From Ramlibacter tataouinensis (lineage in GTDB: Bacteria > Pseudomonadota > Gammaproteobacteria > Burkholderiales > Burkholderiaceae_C): a DNA stretch of 43,595 bases. A program made the position numbers and the translations under genes. Shown piece by piece: positions 1-8,867 of the stretch. The notes under the pieces are model-generated. The model was not told where the DNA came from. It saw nothing but the letters and a program-made list of their open reading frames with translations, and ran no database searches. Within the stretch, counting starts at the first letter, position 1, and each line of letters opens with the position of its first letter. The stretch lies in NCBI GenBank assembly GCA_002427815.1, contig DIZF01000036.1, positions 1-43,595 of the forward strand, given 5' to 3'.

Positions 1-191
1 TGAGGTTCGTCGCTAATCAGGAAAAGCATAGACGGATGAGTGTCGATGAAGACTTTGTCGGTTGAACGCTTCCAAAACATTTGGGCGAAGTGAATTTGCC
101 AAGCGCGCGGGTCACCGGCAAACAGGCTCGGCGTAGGCCCGCCGGGTCTTGACCAGCAGCGCTGGGCAAATAAGCGTTTACCGAACTCTGA

Positions 192-1085
192 TCAGTTGCC
201 AAAGGCTCCGAAGCGGTCCTGCAGAGCACCGAGCGCCTTCAGCCGCACCGTGGCCTGGTTCTTGAGCTTGCGGACCACGTGGTCGAGCATGAGGTTGGTG
301 AGGCTCAGAAAGGGCGCCTGCGCATCCCAGAACAGGTTGCTCTCGGTGTTGACCGTGAACACCGAATCGGTGCAGTCGAGGGCCCAATGGCAGTGGGTGT
401 CGCAGATCATGACGACCGGGATCCCCTGCGCGCGGCATTGCTGCGCGAGCAGCTGGCTGAACTTGGTGTAGCGGCGCATTTCGAACAGCACCAGGCAGGG
501 CTTTTTCGCGGTGCCGGCGAGCAGTTCGGCGAATGTACCGTCGCGCCCATCGAGCACACCGACGCCGGGGCGCAGGTACTGCAGCCGCGCGGCAAAATCG
601 GAAGCAAGGCCCGCGAGCGTCTGGAAGCCGGCGACGAAAACCTGGTCGCTCGCGACGAGCCGCTGGATTGTCCTGTCCCAGAGCGGCGTGCCGACGTGCT
701 CGTACACCGCGATCAGCGCATTCACTTCCAGCTGCAGGTTGTCATGCAGGGCAACACCATCGCGGACATTGCCGCGGATGCGGTCGAGCCGGTCGCTGAC
801 CAGAAGCCCGGGACTGGCGGCCGCGCCGCGCAGTTCGTTCTTCAGTTGACCGAACCCGCCATAACCGATCGACCGCAGGAAGCGGCCGACTGTCATCGGG
901 CTGACGCCCACCTTCGCCGCGATCGCCGCAGCGTGCTCGAACGGCAGCAAATGCGCATTGGCTAGCATGTAGCTCGCGATCCTGCGAGAGGAGGGCGTCA
1001 TCCCGGGGTACCCACTGGCGATGCGCTCGCTGAGTGTCGCCGGCGCTGCACGCGAGCGCTTCGGACGTGTCGCAGGCGTCACCAT
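192..1085 (-). CDS. MurR/RpiR-family transcriptional regulator (HTH-SIS)
   Basis: Predicted DNA-binding regulator of 297 aa that senses a metabolite through a sugar-isomerase (SIS) domain. An RpiR-type helix-turn-helix occupies about residues 15-90: a helical segment ending in AKVGVSPMTVGRFLRSIGY is the expected recognition helix, followed by the family-typical GFGQLKNELR. The SIS-like domain covers about 120-260. The reading frame stays open upstream, with another ATG at 1124. The ATG at 1085 was chosen because it clears the amidase stop at 1105 and leaves a short N-terminal tail before the HTH; neither start has a convincing Shine-Dalgarno. It reads in the same direction as the amidase, 19 bp behind it, so the two are probably co-transcribed. 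It is the likely regulator of the divergent importer operon. Family assignment is firm; the effector is unknown. Confidence 0.85.
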   Translation of the reverse strand: MVTPATRPKRSRAAPATLSERIASGYPGMTPSSRRIASYMLANAHLLPFEHAAAIAAKVGVSPMTVGRFLRSIGYGGFGQLKNELRGAAASPGLLVSDRLDRIRGNVRDGVALHDNLQLEVNALIAVYEHVGTPLWDRTIQRLVASDQVFVAGFQTLAGLASDFAARLQYLRPGVGVLDGRDGTFAELLAGTAKKPCLVLFEMRRYTKFSQLLAQQCRAQGIPVVMICDTHCHWALDCTDSVFTVNTESNLFWDAQAPFLSLTNLMLDHVVRKLKNQATVRLKALGALQDRFGAFGN

Positions 1086-1104
1086 GGCGCGGCTGGCGCC
1101 GCGA

Positions 1105-2535
1105 TCAGGCGAGCGCGGGGACATGGTTGAACCAGGGCCGCGCCTGTTCGAGCTGGCCCGCCAGCCGCAGCAGCAGGTCCTCCCGGCCGAACGCGGCACT
1201 GAACATGACGCCCACCGGCAGGCCGTCGGCGCTCCAGTGCAGCGGCACCGACATGCTGGGCTCGCCGCTCATGTTGAAGAGGTTGCAGAAAGGGGTGAAG
1301 CGCAGCAAAGCCCTGGTGTAGGCATCGAGGTCGGGGTTGCTCATGCTTTGCGGGCCGAGCGGCACTGGCACCTGTCCCAGCGTTGGACTCAGCACGATGT
1401 CGTATCGCTCGTGGAACGCCGCCATGCGCCGGCCCTGCTGGTGGATCGTGAGCAATGCGTTGGCATGGTCGAGGGCGGAGAGGGTCGCCGCATGGCGCAC
1501 CGCGCGCCACGTCACGGGCTCGACGTCGTCTTCGCGCAGTGCCCGTCCCAGCACCGCGGCGCGTCGGTGCAGCGTCGCGCTGACGCCGGTGGCCACCATC
1601 GCCCAGGAAGCGGTTCCCAGCTGCTCCATGTTGCCCGGGAGTTGTGCCTCCTCCACGCTGTGGCCCAGACTCGAGAGCAGCTGCGCGGCGGCGCGTGCCG
1701 CTGCGACGCACTCGGCGTCGACCGGGGAGCCGGACAAGGGCGCGAGTTGCAACGCCACGCGCAGCCGGCCCGGATCCGCGCCGACTTCGCTGAGGTACGT
1801 CCGCGCGACCGCCGGAGCCGCGTAGGGATCGCCGAGCGCCGCGCCATGCGTCGCATCGAGGAGCGCGGCGCTGTCGCGCACGCTGCGCGTCAGGACGTGA
1901 ACGACGCCCATGCTGCCCCAGCTTTCGCCGACCAGGGGCCCCAGCGGGGTGCGCGCCCGGGTCGGTTTCAGGCCGAACAAACCACAGCAGGACGCCGGGA
2001 TGCGGATCGAGCCGCCGCCGTCGCTGCCCTGCGCGGCCGGCACTATTCCCGCGGCCACGGCGGCGGCGGTGCCCCCGGACGATCCCCCGGATGTGCGGTC
2101 GCGATTCCAGGGATTGCGGGTCGTGCCGTGGAGCGCCGTCTCGGTCGAAGCGGCGAGTCCCATTTCGGGGGTGTTCGTCTTGCCGAAAATCACCAGGCCG
2201 GCCCGCCTGTAGCGCTCGACCAGCGTCGAGTCGGTCTGGGCGACACTGCCGGCGAAGAGCCTGCTGCAATTGCTCGTCTGCGTTCCCGCGAGCTGCACCG
2301 AGACGTCCTTCAGCAGGAACGGAACTCCCCTGAACGGCCCGTCCGGCAGGCCATTTCGAATGGCCGCGCGCGCGAGGTCGTAATGCTGCTGGACCACGGC
2401 GTTGATCAGCGGATTCACTGCTTCGGCACGGGCGATGGCCGTGTCCAGCAATTCGTCGGCCGTCGTGTCGCCCCTGGCCACCCGCTCGGCGAGGCCGATC
2501 GCATCGTGGCTGCGGTACTCTTCAAAAGTCAGCAT
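1105..2535 (-). CDS. Amidase, amidase-signature family
   Basis: Cytoplasmic amide hydrolase of 476 aa, the usual length for GatA/AtzF-like amidases. The Ser-cisSer-Lys machinery is visible: Lys76 in the PFLLKD motif, the GGSSGG loop with cis-Ser152, and nucleophile Ser176 in SDGGGSIRIP, with the standard spacing of 24 residues between the two serines. It starts at an ATG and has no signal peptide. It is divergent from an ABC importer operon that also encodes a nitrilase-superfamily hydrolase and an M20 amidohydrolase, so it probably acts on an imported amide or on an intermediate made from it. A close paralogue of nearly the same length lies at 17357-18793. Annotation as the GatA subunit of tRNA amidotransferase is unlikely, because no gatB or gatC is nearby. 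Confidence 0.9.
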   Translation of the reverse strand: MLTFEEYRSHDAIGLAERVARGDTTADELLDTAIARAEAVNPLINAVVQQHYDLARAAIRNGLPDGPFRGVPFLLKDVSVQLAGTQTSNCSRLFAGSVAQTDSTLVERYRRAGLVIFGKTNTPEMGLAASTETALHGTTRNPWNRDRTSGGSSGGTAAAVAAGIVPAAQGSDGGGSIRIPASCCGLFGLKPTRARTPLGPLVGESWGSMGVVHVLTRSVRDSAALLDATHGAALGDPYAAPAVARTYLSEVGADPGRLRVALQLAPLSGSPVDAECVAAARAAAQLLSSLGHSVEEAQLPGNMEQLGTASWAMVATGVSATLHRRAAVLGRALREDDVEPVTWRAVRHAATLSALDHANALLTIHQQGRRMAAFHERYDIVLSPTLGQVPVPLGPQSMSNPDLDAYTRALLRFTPFCNLFNMSGEPSMSVPLHWSADGLPVGVMFSAAFGREDLLLRLAGQLEQARPWFNHVPALA

Positions 2536-2607
2536 GGACTAATCCTCTCGCAGGTGAGCAGCAGTCTGCACCTGCCGGAGGCCAGATGTTATCCACGGCT
2601 ACACCTA

Positions 2608-2636
2608 TTGACAGAATGAGATGTCACTAACATACT
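2608..2636 (+). promoter_or_regulatory. Predicted sigma-70 promoter and inverted repeat ahead of the importer operon
   Basis: TTGACA at 2608-2613 and CATACT at 2631-2636 are separated by 17 bp, about 70 bp before the binding-protein start. An inverted repeat, TGACA-N8-TGTCA (2609-2613 and 2622-2626), overlaps the -35 box and spacer and could be the operator of the RpiR regulator encoded at 192-1085. A second inverted repeat, GCAGGTG-N12-CACCTGC (2550-2575), lies nearer the divergent amidase gene. Promoter quality is good by eye; regulator binding is inference. Confidence 0.5.
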
Positions 2637-2704
2637 GGCCGCGGCACTGACAGACGACCGCGCTCTGGCGCGAACCCGGCCATCCGCCGCAAGGAGTGTT
2701 CTCA

Positions 2705-4330
2705 ATGAAGAATCATCTGCTCATATCTGGAAAATTCGGTGTGGCGGGCTTGATCGCCGCTGTTGTCCTGGTCTTCGGCTCCGGCGCCGCCCTGGCGCAG
2801 AAAACGCTCAACTGGGGCACTGCGGGCGACGTGGACAGCATGGACGTGCACATCGCCGGCACTGTCAACTCGTGGCAGATGTACGAGATGGTCTACGAGA
2901 CCCTGCTCACGACCGACAAGGACATGAAGCTGCGACCGGGCCTGGCGGAGAGCTGGAAGCAGACGTCGCCGACCAGCTACGTGCTGAACCTGCGCAAGGA
3001 TGCGAAGTGGTCGAACGGACGCCCGGTCGTCGCGGCCGACGTCATCGGCACCTTCGAACGCATCACCGGCGTAGAGATGAACCCAGCCGGGGTCGCGGCG
3101 GCGAAAACCGACGAAGAAAAGAAGAAGGCCAGCAGCAAGATCTCGTCGTACTGGTCGCGTCAACTCGGCGTCATCAAGGCGATGTCCGCGCCGGACGACA
3201 ACACCGTGCGCGTGGAACTCGAGAAACCGCACACCGCCTTCCTGGCGGCGCTGGCCCACATCACCGCGGCCATCATCCCGATCAAGGAGCTGAAGGACGG
3301 CAGTTACGACCCGGCAAAGCAGCTCATGGGCTCCGGCCCCTTCATGGTCAGCGCCTACAAGCCCAAGGAAAGCTGGACGCTGGTGCGCAACCCCTACTAC
3401 TGGCGCAAGGGCTATCCGAAGGTCGACACGCTCAATGTTCTGATCATCCCCGACGAGGCGGCGCGCGTGGCGGCGCTGCGCGACGGCCGGATCGATTACT
3501 CGACATTTTCCAACCCTGACATTGGCCGCCTGGTGGCCGGCGACAAGCGCCTGGTGGTCGACTCCCAGGGCACGACAAACTACTACCGGCTTGACATCAA
3601 TGCCCTGTCGGACAAGTCAGCCTTCAAGGACAAGCGGGTGCGTCAAGCGTTGAACCTGGCGATCGACCGGGATGCCATCGCCAACATCGTGTTCGCCGGC
3701 TTCTCCAAGCCCGACTATCCGGTGCCCAGCGCCTTCGGCAGGAACGCCTGCAGGGACGTCGACACCTACAAGCTGCCGCGAGCGGCGCGGCTGGAGAAGG
3801 CGAAGAAGCTGATGGCGGCGACGGGCAAGCCGAGCGTCGATGTCGAGGTGATTGCCTCGACCGCGGACCCGATCTACGCGCGAATTGCGCAGGTGATCCA
3901 GCAGAACGTGAAGCCGGTTGGCATCAACGTCAAGATCCAGCAGCTGCCGGTCGCCGAATACCTGAACAAGACATTCACCAAGGGCGAGTTCGATGCCTCG
4001 CTGTCCTGGCTGGCCGGGTACAGCGATCCGAGCATGGTGGTTGCCTGGTGGAACCCGAAGTACGCGGTCTGGAACACGGTGTTCCACGAATACGTGCCGC
4101 AGCTGGCCGACGCGCTCGACAAGATGAAGAGCGCGCCTGAAGGCGCCGAGCGCGACGCCCAGCTCGCCGAGGTCTGCCGCATGATCGACGACGGCGCTAA
4201 CATCCTCGCGCTGGTCACCAAGGTCGACTTCATCGTGCATCGGTCCGACACGATGGACATCCGGCTCGACCCGGTGTCCGGTTCCTCGAACACTTACCAG
4301 TACGTGGCCGAGTTCGCGTCCAAGCGCTGA
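2705..4330 (+). CDS. ABC transporter substrate-binding protein, family 5 (DppA/OppA type)
   Basis: Periplasmic binding protein of 541 aa that captures the substrate of the importer encoded downstream. The N-terminus has a positively charged start, a hydrophobic core and an ALA-Q cleavage site, giving a Sec signal peptide of about 31 residues. The mature part shows family-5 features, including a TLNWGT-type first strand, the DSMDVH motif, the segment LAESWKQTSPTSYVLNLRKD, and VRQALNLAIDRDAI in the second half. The ATG at 2705 follows AAGGAG (2691-2696) at an 8-bp spacing and is preferred over an in-frame GTG at 2696. It is first in an operon with two permeases and two ATPases. Family 5 binds peptides, opines, nickel and other small molecules, so the substrate cannot be read from sequence; the hydrolase genes that follow suggest an amide or peptide-like compound. 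Confidence 0.92.
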   Translation: MKNHLLISGKFGVAGLIAAVVLVFGSGAALAQKTLNWGTAGDVDSMDVHIAGTVNSWQMYEMVYETLLTTDKDMKLRPGLAESWKQTSPTSYVLNLRKDAKWSNGRPVVAADVIGTFERITGVEMNPAGVAAAKTDEEKKKASSKISSYWSRQLGVIKAMSAPDDNTVRVELEKPHTAFLAALAHITAAIIPIKELKDGSYDPAKQLMGSGPFMVSAYKPKESWTLVRNPYYWRKGYPKVDTLNVLIIPDEAARVAALRDGRIDYSTFSNPDIGRLVAGDKRLVVDSQGTTNYYRLDINALSDKSAFKDKRVRQALNLAIDRDAIANIVFAGFSKPDYPVPSAFGRNACRDVDTYKLPRAARLEKAKKLMAATGKPSVDVEVIASTADPIYARIAQVIQQNVKPVGINVKIQQLPVAEYLNKTFTKGEFDASLSWLAGYSDPSMVVAWWNPKYAVWNTVFHEYVPQLADALDKMKSAPEGAERDAQLAEVCRMIDDGANILALVTKVDFIVHRSDTMDIRLDPVSGSSNTYQYVAEFASKR

Positions 4331-4383
4331 TTGCGGCAGCGGACGGCTGGCATAGCCACCTCCTTCGCCTCTGAGGGGTCCGC

Positions 4384-5346
4384 GTGCGCCTGATTTCGTT
4401 CCTGGTGCCGCGGCTCGCGATCGCGCTGATCACGATGTTCGGCGTCGCGCTGCTGGTCTTCATCGCCCTGCGGCTGCTGCCCGGCGGCTACGCCGATGTC
4501 CTGCTCGGACCATTCGCGACGCCGGAAGCCCGGGCGCAGATTGGCGCGAAGTACGGACTCGACCAGCCGATGCCGGTGCAATTCTTCAAATGGCTCACGG
4601 CCCTGCTGCGTGGCGACTTCGGCGTCTCGATGGTGAACAAGAGCCCGGTGATCGACGAACTGTTGCGCCGCCTGCCGGTCACCGCCGAGATCGCCGTGCT
4701 GACACTCATGCTGGCCCTGGGGATCGGGATGCCGCTGGGCATCGCCAGCGGCATCCGGTCGGGCGGCGGCCGGGGCGGCTCGGGCCGGCTGGTCGGCGCG
4801 CTGGGTGCCAGCGTGCCGGAGTTCGTGCTCGGCAGCGCACTGATCTTCGTCTTTTCGCGCTGGTCGCTGGGCCTGAAGGTCGGTGGCTTCGTGCCGCTCT
4901 TGCAGGACCCGTGGGGAAACCTGCGCTCGGTCGTGCTGCCGACGGCGTCGCTCAGCGTGTTCGGCATCGCCCTGATCCTGCGCACCACCCGCGACTCGGT
5001 CTTGCGGGTGATGACCGAGGGCCACATCCTCGCGGCGGTGGCGCGCGGTGAGACGCCCTACCAGGTCGTGCGGCATCACATCCTGCGCAACGCCGCGATC
5101 CCGATCGTCACCGTGACGGCAACCTATTTCGGCTTCCTGCTTGGGGGCGCGATCATCGCCGAAATCCTGTTCTCCATTCCCGGCGTCGGCTACTACGTCT
5201 TCAGTTCGCTCGAGAGCCGCGACTATGCCGTCGTCCAGGCCGGCGTGCTGCTCGCGTCGTTTGCCTTCGTCTCGCTCAGCATGCTCGCCGACGTGGCTTA
5301 TGCGCTGATCGATCCGCGGATCGGCGCGAAGAGGTCCGGCAGGTGA
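4384..5346 (+). CDS. ABC transporter permease, DppB type
   Basis: Inner-membrane permease of 320 aa, first of the pair of a peptide/nickel-type importer. A hydrophobic N-terminal helix is followed by the family-typical MRLLPG-like segment and an extracytoplasmic loop of about 60 residues. Five further hydrophobic segments follow, and the EAA-type loop contacting the ATPase is near ARGETPYQVVRHHILRNA. The GTG start at 4384 follows GAGGGG at 4373-4378. The gene overlaps the next permease by 4 bp, which implies translational coupling. There is a 53-bp gap after the binding-protein gene with no strong hairpin, so one transcript is likely. Confidence 0.93.
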   Translation: MRLISFLVPRLAIALITMFGVALLVFIALRLLPGGYADVLLGPFATPEARAQIGAKYGLDQPMPVQFFKWLTALLRGDFGVSMVNKSPVIDELLRRLPVTAEIAVLTLMLALGIGMPLGIASGIRSGGGRGGSGRLVGALGASVPEFVLGSALIFVFSRWSLGLKVGGFVPLLQDPWGNLRSVVLPTASLSVFGIALILRTTRDSVLRVMTEGHILAAVARGETPYQVVRHHILRNAAIPIVTVTATYFGFLLGGAIIAEILFSIPGVGYYVFSSLESRDYAVVQAGVLLASFAFVSLSMLADVAYALIDPRIGAKRSGR

Positions 5347-6197
5347 GGCTGCTGCCAGGCCGTGCCGCGTTGCGGGTCCTGGGCGGCGACCGGCTCGGCC
5401 TGCTCGGTGCCTGCCTGCTCGCCGTCTTCCTGTTCCTCGGCGTTTTCGGGCCCCACCTGCCGCTGGGGGACCCGACGGCGATCGGCGCGGGGGAGCGCCT
5501 CGGTGCGCCGACCGCCCAGTTCCTGTTCGGCAACGACGAGCTCGGCCGCGATTACCTGCCCCGCGTCGTCGAGGGCATAGGCGCGACGTTCCTGCTGTCG
5601 TCGATCGCGGTGGTGATCACCGCGATCATCGGCACCTTCCTGGGCATCGCCGCCGGCTATCTCGGCGGCTGGGTCGACGGCGTGATCGCCCGGTGCGCCG
5701 ATGTGCTGTTCGCGTTTCCGGCGCTGCTGTTCGGGTTGCTCGCCTCCGCCGTGATCGGCCCCGGCAACATTTCCGCCATCGTCGTGATATCGACCGCCAC
5801 GCTGCCGCTGTTCATCCGGGTGATCCGCTCGGTCTCGCTCACGGTGGCCGAGCGCGAGTTCGTCGTCTCGTCGGTCATTGCCGGAGCGTCGACGCTGCGC
5901 GTCATGGGTGTGCACATCTTGCCGAACATCCTGGGCGCCGCCATCATTCAGCTGACCTACGCGCTCTCGATCGGCATGCTGATCGAGAGCGGCCTCAGCT
6001 TTCTGGGGCTGGGCGTGCAGCCGCCGAACGCATCACTGGGCTCCCTGCTGCGGCTCGGCAGCGTCTACCTGACGGTGGCGCCGTGGCTGGTGCTGATTCC
6101 GGGCGTGGCGCTGGCGCTGGCTATCGCCTCGGTCAATCTGCTGGGCGACGCCATCCGGGATGGTCTCGAGCCGCTGCGCGGGCGGCCGTTGACATGA
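5343..6197 (+). CDS. ABC transporter permease, DppC type
   Basis: Second inner-membrane permease of the importer, 284 aa, normal for the DppC family. It has one N-terminal membrane segment, then the FGNDELGRDYLPRVVEG segment that marks DppC-type proteins (usually GTDxLGRDxxSR), followed by five hydrophobic helices. The coupling loop is around EREFVVSSVIAGASTLRVMGVHILPN. The GTG start overlaps the preceding stop (GTGA at 5343-5346), and its own stop overlaps the next ATG (6194-6197). It should form a heterodimer with the product of 4384-5346. Confidence 0.93.
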   Translation: MRLLPGRAALRVLGGDRLGLLGACLLAVFLFLGVFGPHLPLGDPTAIGAGERLGAPTAQFLFGNDELGRDYLPRVVEGIGATFLLSSIAVVITAIIGTFLGIAAGYLGGWVDGVIARCADVLFAFPALLFGLLASAVIGPGNISAIVVISTATLPLFIRVIRSVSLTVAEREFVVSSVIAGASTLRVMGVHILPNILGAAIIQLTYALSIGMLIESGLSFLGLGVQPPNASLGSLLRLGSVYLTVAPWLVLIPGVALALAIASVNLLGDAIRDGLEPLRGRPLT

Positions 6198-7174
6198 AGC
6201 CGCGCGTCGAAATCCGGGATCTGACGGTTTCGTACGCGGCGGGCGATCGCGCGATCTGCGCGCTCGACGGCGTCAGCCTGTCGATCGCGGCCGACGAGGC
6301 GATCGGCATCGTCGGGGAAAGCGGCTCGGGGAAGTCCACGCTCGGCATGGCGATCGGCCGCCTGCTGGCGCCGAACGCGTCCTTCGACGGCGGCGACGTC
6401 CTGGTCGAAGGCCGTTCGGTGTTGCGCTGCACGGATCCCGAACTGCGGGTCGTCCGGCGCGACCGGCTGGGCTTCGTGTTCCAGAATCCGATGTCGGCGC
6501 TGGACCCGACGATGCGGATCGGCCGCCAGATTGCGCTCGCGCTGGGCCTGGAGCGCGGGTCCGCGGAGATCAACGAGCTGCTCCTGAAGGCCAGGCTCGA
6601 TGATCCGGCCACGGCGGCGGCGAGTTTTCCGCATGAGCTGTCCGGTGGCATGGCGCAGCGGGTCGTGATCGCGCTGGCGATCGCGCGCAACCCGGCGGTC
6701 GTGATCGCCGATGAACCCACGGCATCGCTGGACGCCTCGATCAAGGGCGCCATCCTCGACCTGCTAATGGCGCTGGGCCGCGACACCGGCTCCAGCCTGG
6801 TGATCATGAGCCACGATCTGCGCATGGTCGCCCGGCGCTGCGCGCGCATCTTCGTGATGTACGGCGGCCGCATCGTGGAGTCGGGCGCGAGCCGCGAAGT
6901 GTTCGCCGCGCCGCGCCATCCCTACACCCAGGCGCTGATCCGCGCCGCGGCCGGCAACGAGGGCCCGGGCGGGCGCCTCGAACCCATTCCCGGGGTGCCG
7001 CCGGTGCTGCACCGCCGCTCGGAGGATTGCGCATTTGCTGCCCGTTGCGTCCATGCGCAAGCCATCTGCCGCAGCACGCGGCCGCCCGAGGTCGCGTTGC
7101 AAGGCCGCGTGGTCGCATGCCATTTTGCGAAGGACGGCGTGAGCACGCCGGCCGAGGCGGCGGCGGCGACGTGA
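6194..7174 (+). CDS. ABC transporter ATP-binding protein, DppD type
   Basis: Cytoplasmic ATPase of 326 aa that powers the importer with its partner at 7171-7938. Visible motifs are Walker A GESGSGKST, the Q-loop (VFQNPMSALDP), the signature region HELSGGMAQR and Walker B VVIADEPTASLD. The C-terminal extension after the ABC core (about residues 240-326, HPYTQALIRA followed by a Cys-containing segment CAFAARC) is the oligopeptide-transporter extension found only in this subfamily; in relatives its cysteines can carry an Fe-S cluster. The ATG overlaps the preceding stop by 4 bp. A longer in-frame extension reaches upstream, but it lies inside the permease gene and was rejected. Confidence 0.92.
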   Translation: MKPRVEIRDLTVSYAAGDRAICALDGVSLSIAADEAIGIVGESGSGKSTLGMAIGRLLAPNASFDGGDVLVEGRSVLRCTDPELRVVRRDRLGFVFQNPMSALDPTMRIGRQIALALGLERGSAEINELLLKARLDDPATAAASFPHELSGGMAQRVVIALAIARNPAVVIADEPTASLDASIKGAILDLLMALGRDTGSSLVIMSHDLRMVARRCARIFVMYGGRIVESGASREVFAAPRHPYTQALIRAAAGNEGPGGRLEPIPGVPPVLHRRSEDCAFAARCVHAQAICRSTRPPEVALQGRVVACHFAKDGVSTPAEAAAAT

Positions 7175-7938
7175 CGGCCATGTCGATGCCCACCATCCAG
7201 TTGCGCGGCCTCGGTGTCAGCTACCGCAAAGGACCGGCCTGGCAACGCATCCGCGTCCCCGCGGTCAACCGGGTCGACCTCGAAATTGCGGCCGGGGAGA
7301 CGGTAGGCCTGGTCGGCGAATCGGGGTCGGGCAAGACCACGCTCGGGCGTGTGATGCTCGGACTGATGCCGGCGACCACCGGGACTTTCCTGTTCGAGGG
7401 CAAGCCATTCGACCCCAAAGTGCGGCGGCAAGGCGCGCTGGCAGTGGTCTTCCAGCACCCGGAGTGGGCGCTGAACCCGCGGCTGCGCTGCGGCGCCTCG
7501 ATCGCCGAGCCGCTGCAGATCCAGAAGCTCGGGGACCGCGGTGAGCGCCAGCGCCGGGTCGCCGCTATGCTGGCCAAGGTAGGCCTGGACGCCGAGCTGG
7601 CCGGCCGCTACCCCGGCGAACTCTCGGGCGGGCAGCGCCAGCGCATGGCGATCGCGCGGGCGCTGATCACGGGCCCGCGCTTCATCGTCTTCGACGAGGC
7701 CGTGAGCGCGTTGGACGTCTCGGTGCAGAGCCAGATCCTGAACCTGATCCGCAGCCTGCAACAGCAACACCGCTTCGCCGCGCTGTTCATTTCACACGAC
7801 CTGGCTGCGACGCGCTACGTCGCGCACCGGATCGCGGTGATGCGCGGCGGCGATTTCGTGGAAGTCGCTTCAGCGCAGCAGTTCTATACCCGTCCCGAGC
7901 ATCCGTACAGCCGTGCGCTGTACGACTCGATCGCCTGA
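7171..7938 (+). CDS. ABC transporter ATP-binding protein, DppF type
   Basis: Second ATPase of the importer, 255 aa. It has Walker A GESGSGKTT, a Q-loop (VFQHPEWALNP), signature ELSGGQRQRMAIARAL and Walker B FIVFDEAVSALD. In typical DppF proteins the C-terminus also runs on; here it stops shortly after HPYSRALYDSIA, so it is on the short side. The GTG at 7171 repeats the 4-bp GTGA overlap used elsewhere in the operon; ATGs at 7180 and 7186 are alternatives that would shorten the protein by 3-5 residues. It is followed 42 bp later by the nitrilase-superfamily gene, probably on the same transcript. Confidence 0.9.
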   Translation: MTAMSMPTIQLRGLGVSYRKGPAWQRIRVPAVNRVDLEIAAGETVGLVGESGSGKTTLGRVMLGLMPATTGTFLFEGKPFDPKVRRQGALAVVFQHPEWALNPRLRCGASIAEPLQIQKLGDRGERQRRVAAMLAKVGLDAELAGRYPGELSGGQRQRMAIARALITGPRFIVFDEAVSALDVSVQSQILNLIRSLQQQHRFAALFISHDLAATRYVAHRIAVMRGGDFVEVASAQQFYTRPEHPYSRALYDSIA

Positions 7939-7980
7939 TATGGCGACCGCACGAGGCACGCTGAAACCTGGAGACTCGAT

Positions 7981-8835
7981 GTGAGGAACTTCTCGATCGC
8001 GGGATTGCAACTGGCCCTGCCGCAGGGCGACAACCGCGACCGCATCGCCCGCGAAGTGGCGGCGGCAGTGCAACGGTTCCCGTGGCTGGACATGATCGTG
8101 CTGCCGGAACTTGCCTCTTTCGGGTCGGCGCTCGGCGCCGCCGAGACGCTCCCCGGGCCCACCGAGGAGCGCTACGGTGCCCTGGCGAAAAAGCTCGGCG
8201 TCTGGCTGGTTCCTGGTTCGCTGTACGAGCGCGACGGCGCACACATCTACAACACCGCCCTGGTCATCGACCCGGCAGGCACCACTGTCGCGCGCTATCG
8301 AAAAATCTACCCGTTCTTGCCGTACGAAACCGGCATCAGCCATGGCACCGAGGCCGTGGTGTTCGATGTCCCGCAAGTCGGGCGGTTCGGGATATCGATC
8401 TGCTACGACCAGTGGTTTCCGGAAGTTTCCCGCGCCCTGGCGTGGCAAGGCGCCGAGGTGATCCTGCATCCCACCTTGACCGGGACGATCGATCGCGCCC
8501 AGGAACTGGTGCTGGCACAGGCGAACGCGATCGTCAACCAGTGCTACTTTCTCGACATCAACAGTGCGGGCGCGCTTGGCAACGGCCGCTCGATCATCGT
8601 CGGTCCGGAGGGTGAAGTCATCCACCAGGCCGACGGGCAGAACGAGGTGATCCCGGTGACCCTCGATTTCGATCGTGTCCGCGCCGTGCGGACCCGTGGG
8701 ATCAAGGGACTCGGCCAGATGTTGAAGTCGTTTCGCGACACGCGGGTCGACTTCCCGTGTTACGCGAGCCCGGCAGCCGAGTCGCCCAGCCTGCGCGACC
8801 TGGGGCCGCTGACGCTGCCGGAGCGCGGCAGGTGA
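7981..8835 (+). CDS. Carbon-nitrogen hydrolase (nitrilase superfamily amidohydrolase)
   Basis: Cytoplasmic amidase or carbamoylase of 284 aa. The catalytic triad of the superfamily is complete: Glu43 (IVLPELAS), Lys108 (RYRKIYPF) and Cys141 (ISICYDQWFPE). The length fits an aliphatic or omega-amidase, or an N-carbamoyl-amino-acid hydrolase, rather than a true nitrilase (usually over 330 aa). It starts at GTG 7981 after CTGGAG (7968-7973, 7-bp spacing); the overlapping ATG runs straight into a stop. It sits between the importer ATPase and an M20 hydrolase. The family breaks amide or carbamoyl bonds, so it probably handles the imported compound. The exact substrate is not readable. Confidence 0.9.
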   Translation: MRNFSIAGLQLALPQGDNRDRIAREVAAAVQRFPWLDMIVLPELASFGSALGAAETLPGPTEERYGALAKKLGVWLVPGSLYERDGAHIYNTALVIDPAGTTVARYRKIYPFLPYETGISHGTEAVVFDVPQVGRFGISICYDQWFPEVSRALAWQGAEVILHPTLTGTIDRAQELVLAQANAIVNQCYFLDINSAGALGNGRSIIVGPEGEVIHQADGQNEVIPVTLDFDRVRAVRTRGIKGLGQMLKSFRDTRVDFPCYASPAAESPSLRDLGPLTLPERGR

Positions 8836-8867
8836 ATGAATGCGCGCAATGCGCTACGGATAACGCC

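Noticed and set aside
1..191. Left-edge sequence as part of a gene
   Set aside because: No frame with a domain or good start; only a weak CCAGC/GCTGG hairpin near 153-165 after the RpiR gene.
1021..2619. Long open frame on the plus strand opposite the amidase gene
   Set aside because: Its product is Arg/His/Gly-rich low-complexity sequence with no domain, and it mirrors the amidase, whose catalytic motifs are clear.
5693..6193. Upstream extension of the DppD-type ATPase frame
   Set aside because: It lies inside the DppC-type permease gene and is Arg-rich; the ABC domain begins right after ATG 6194, which overlaps the previous stop.
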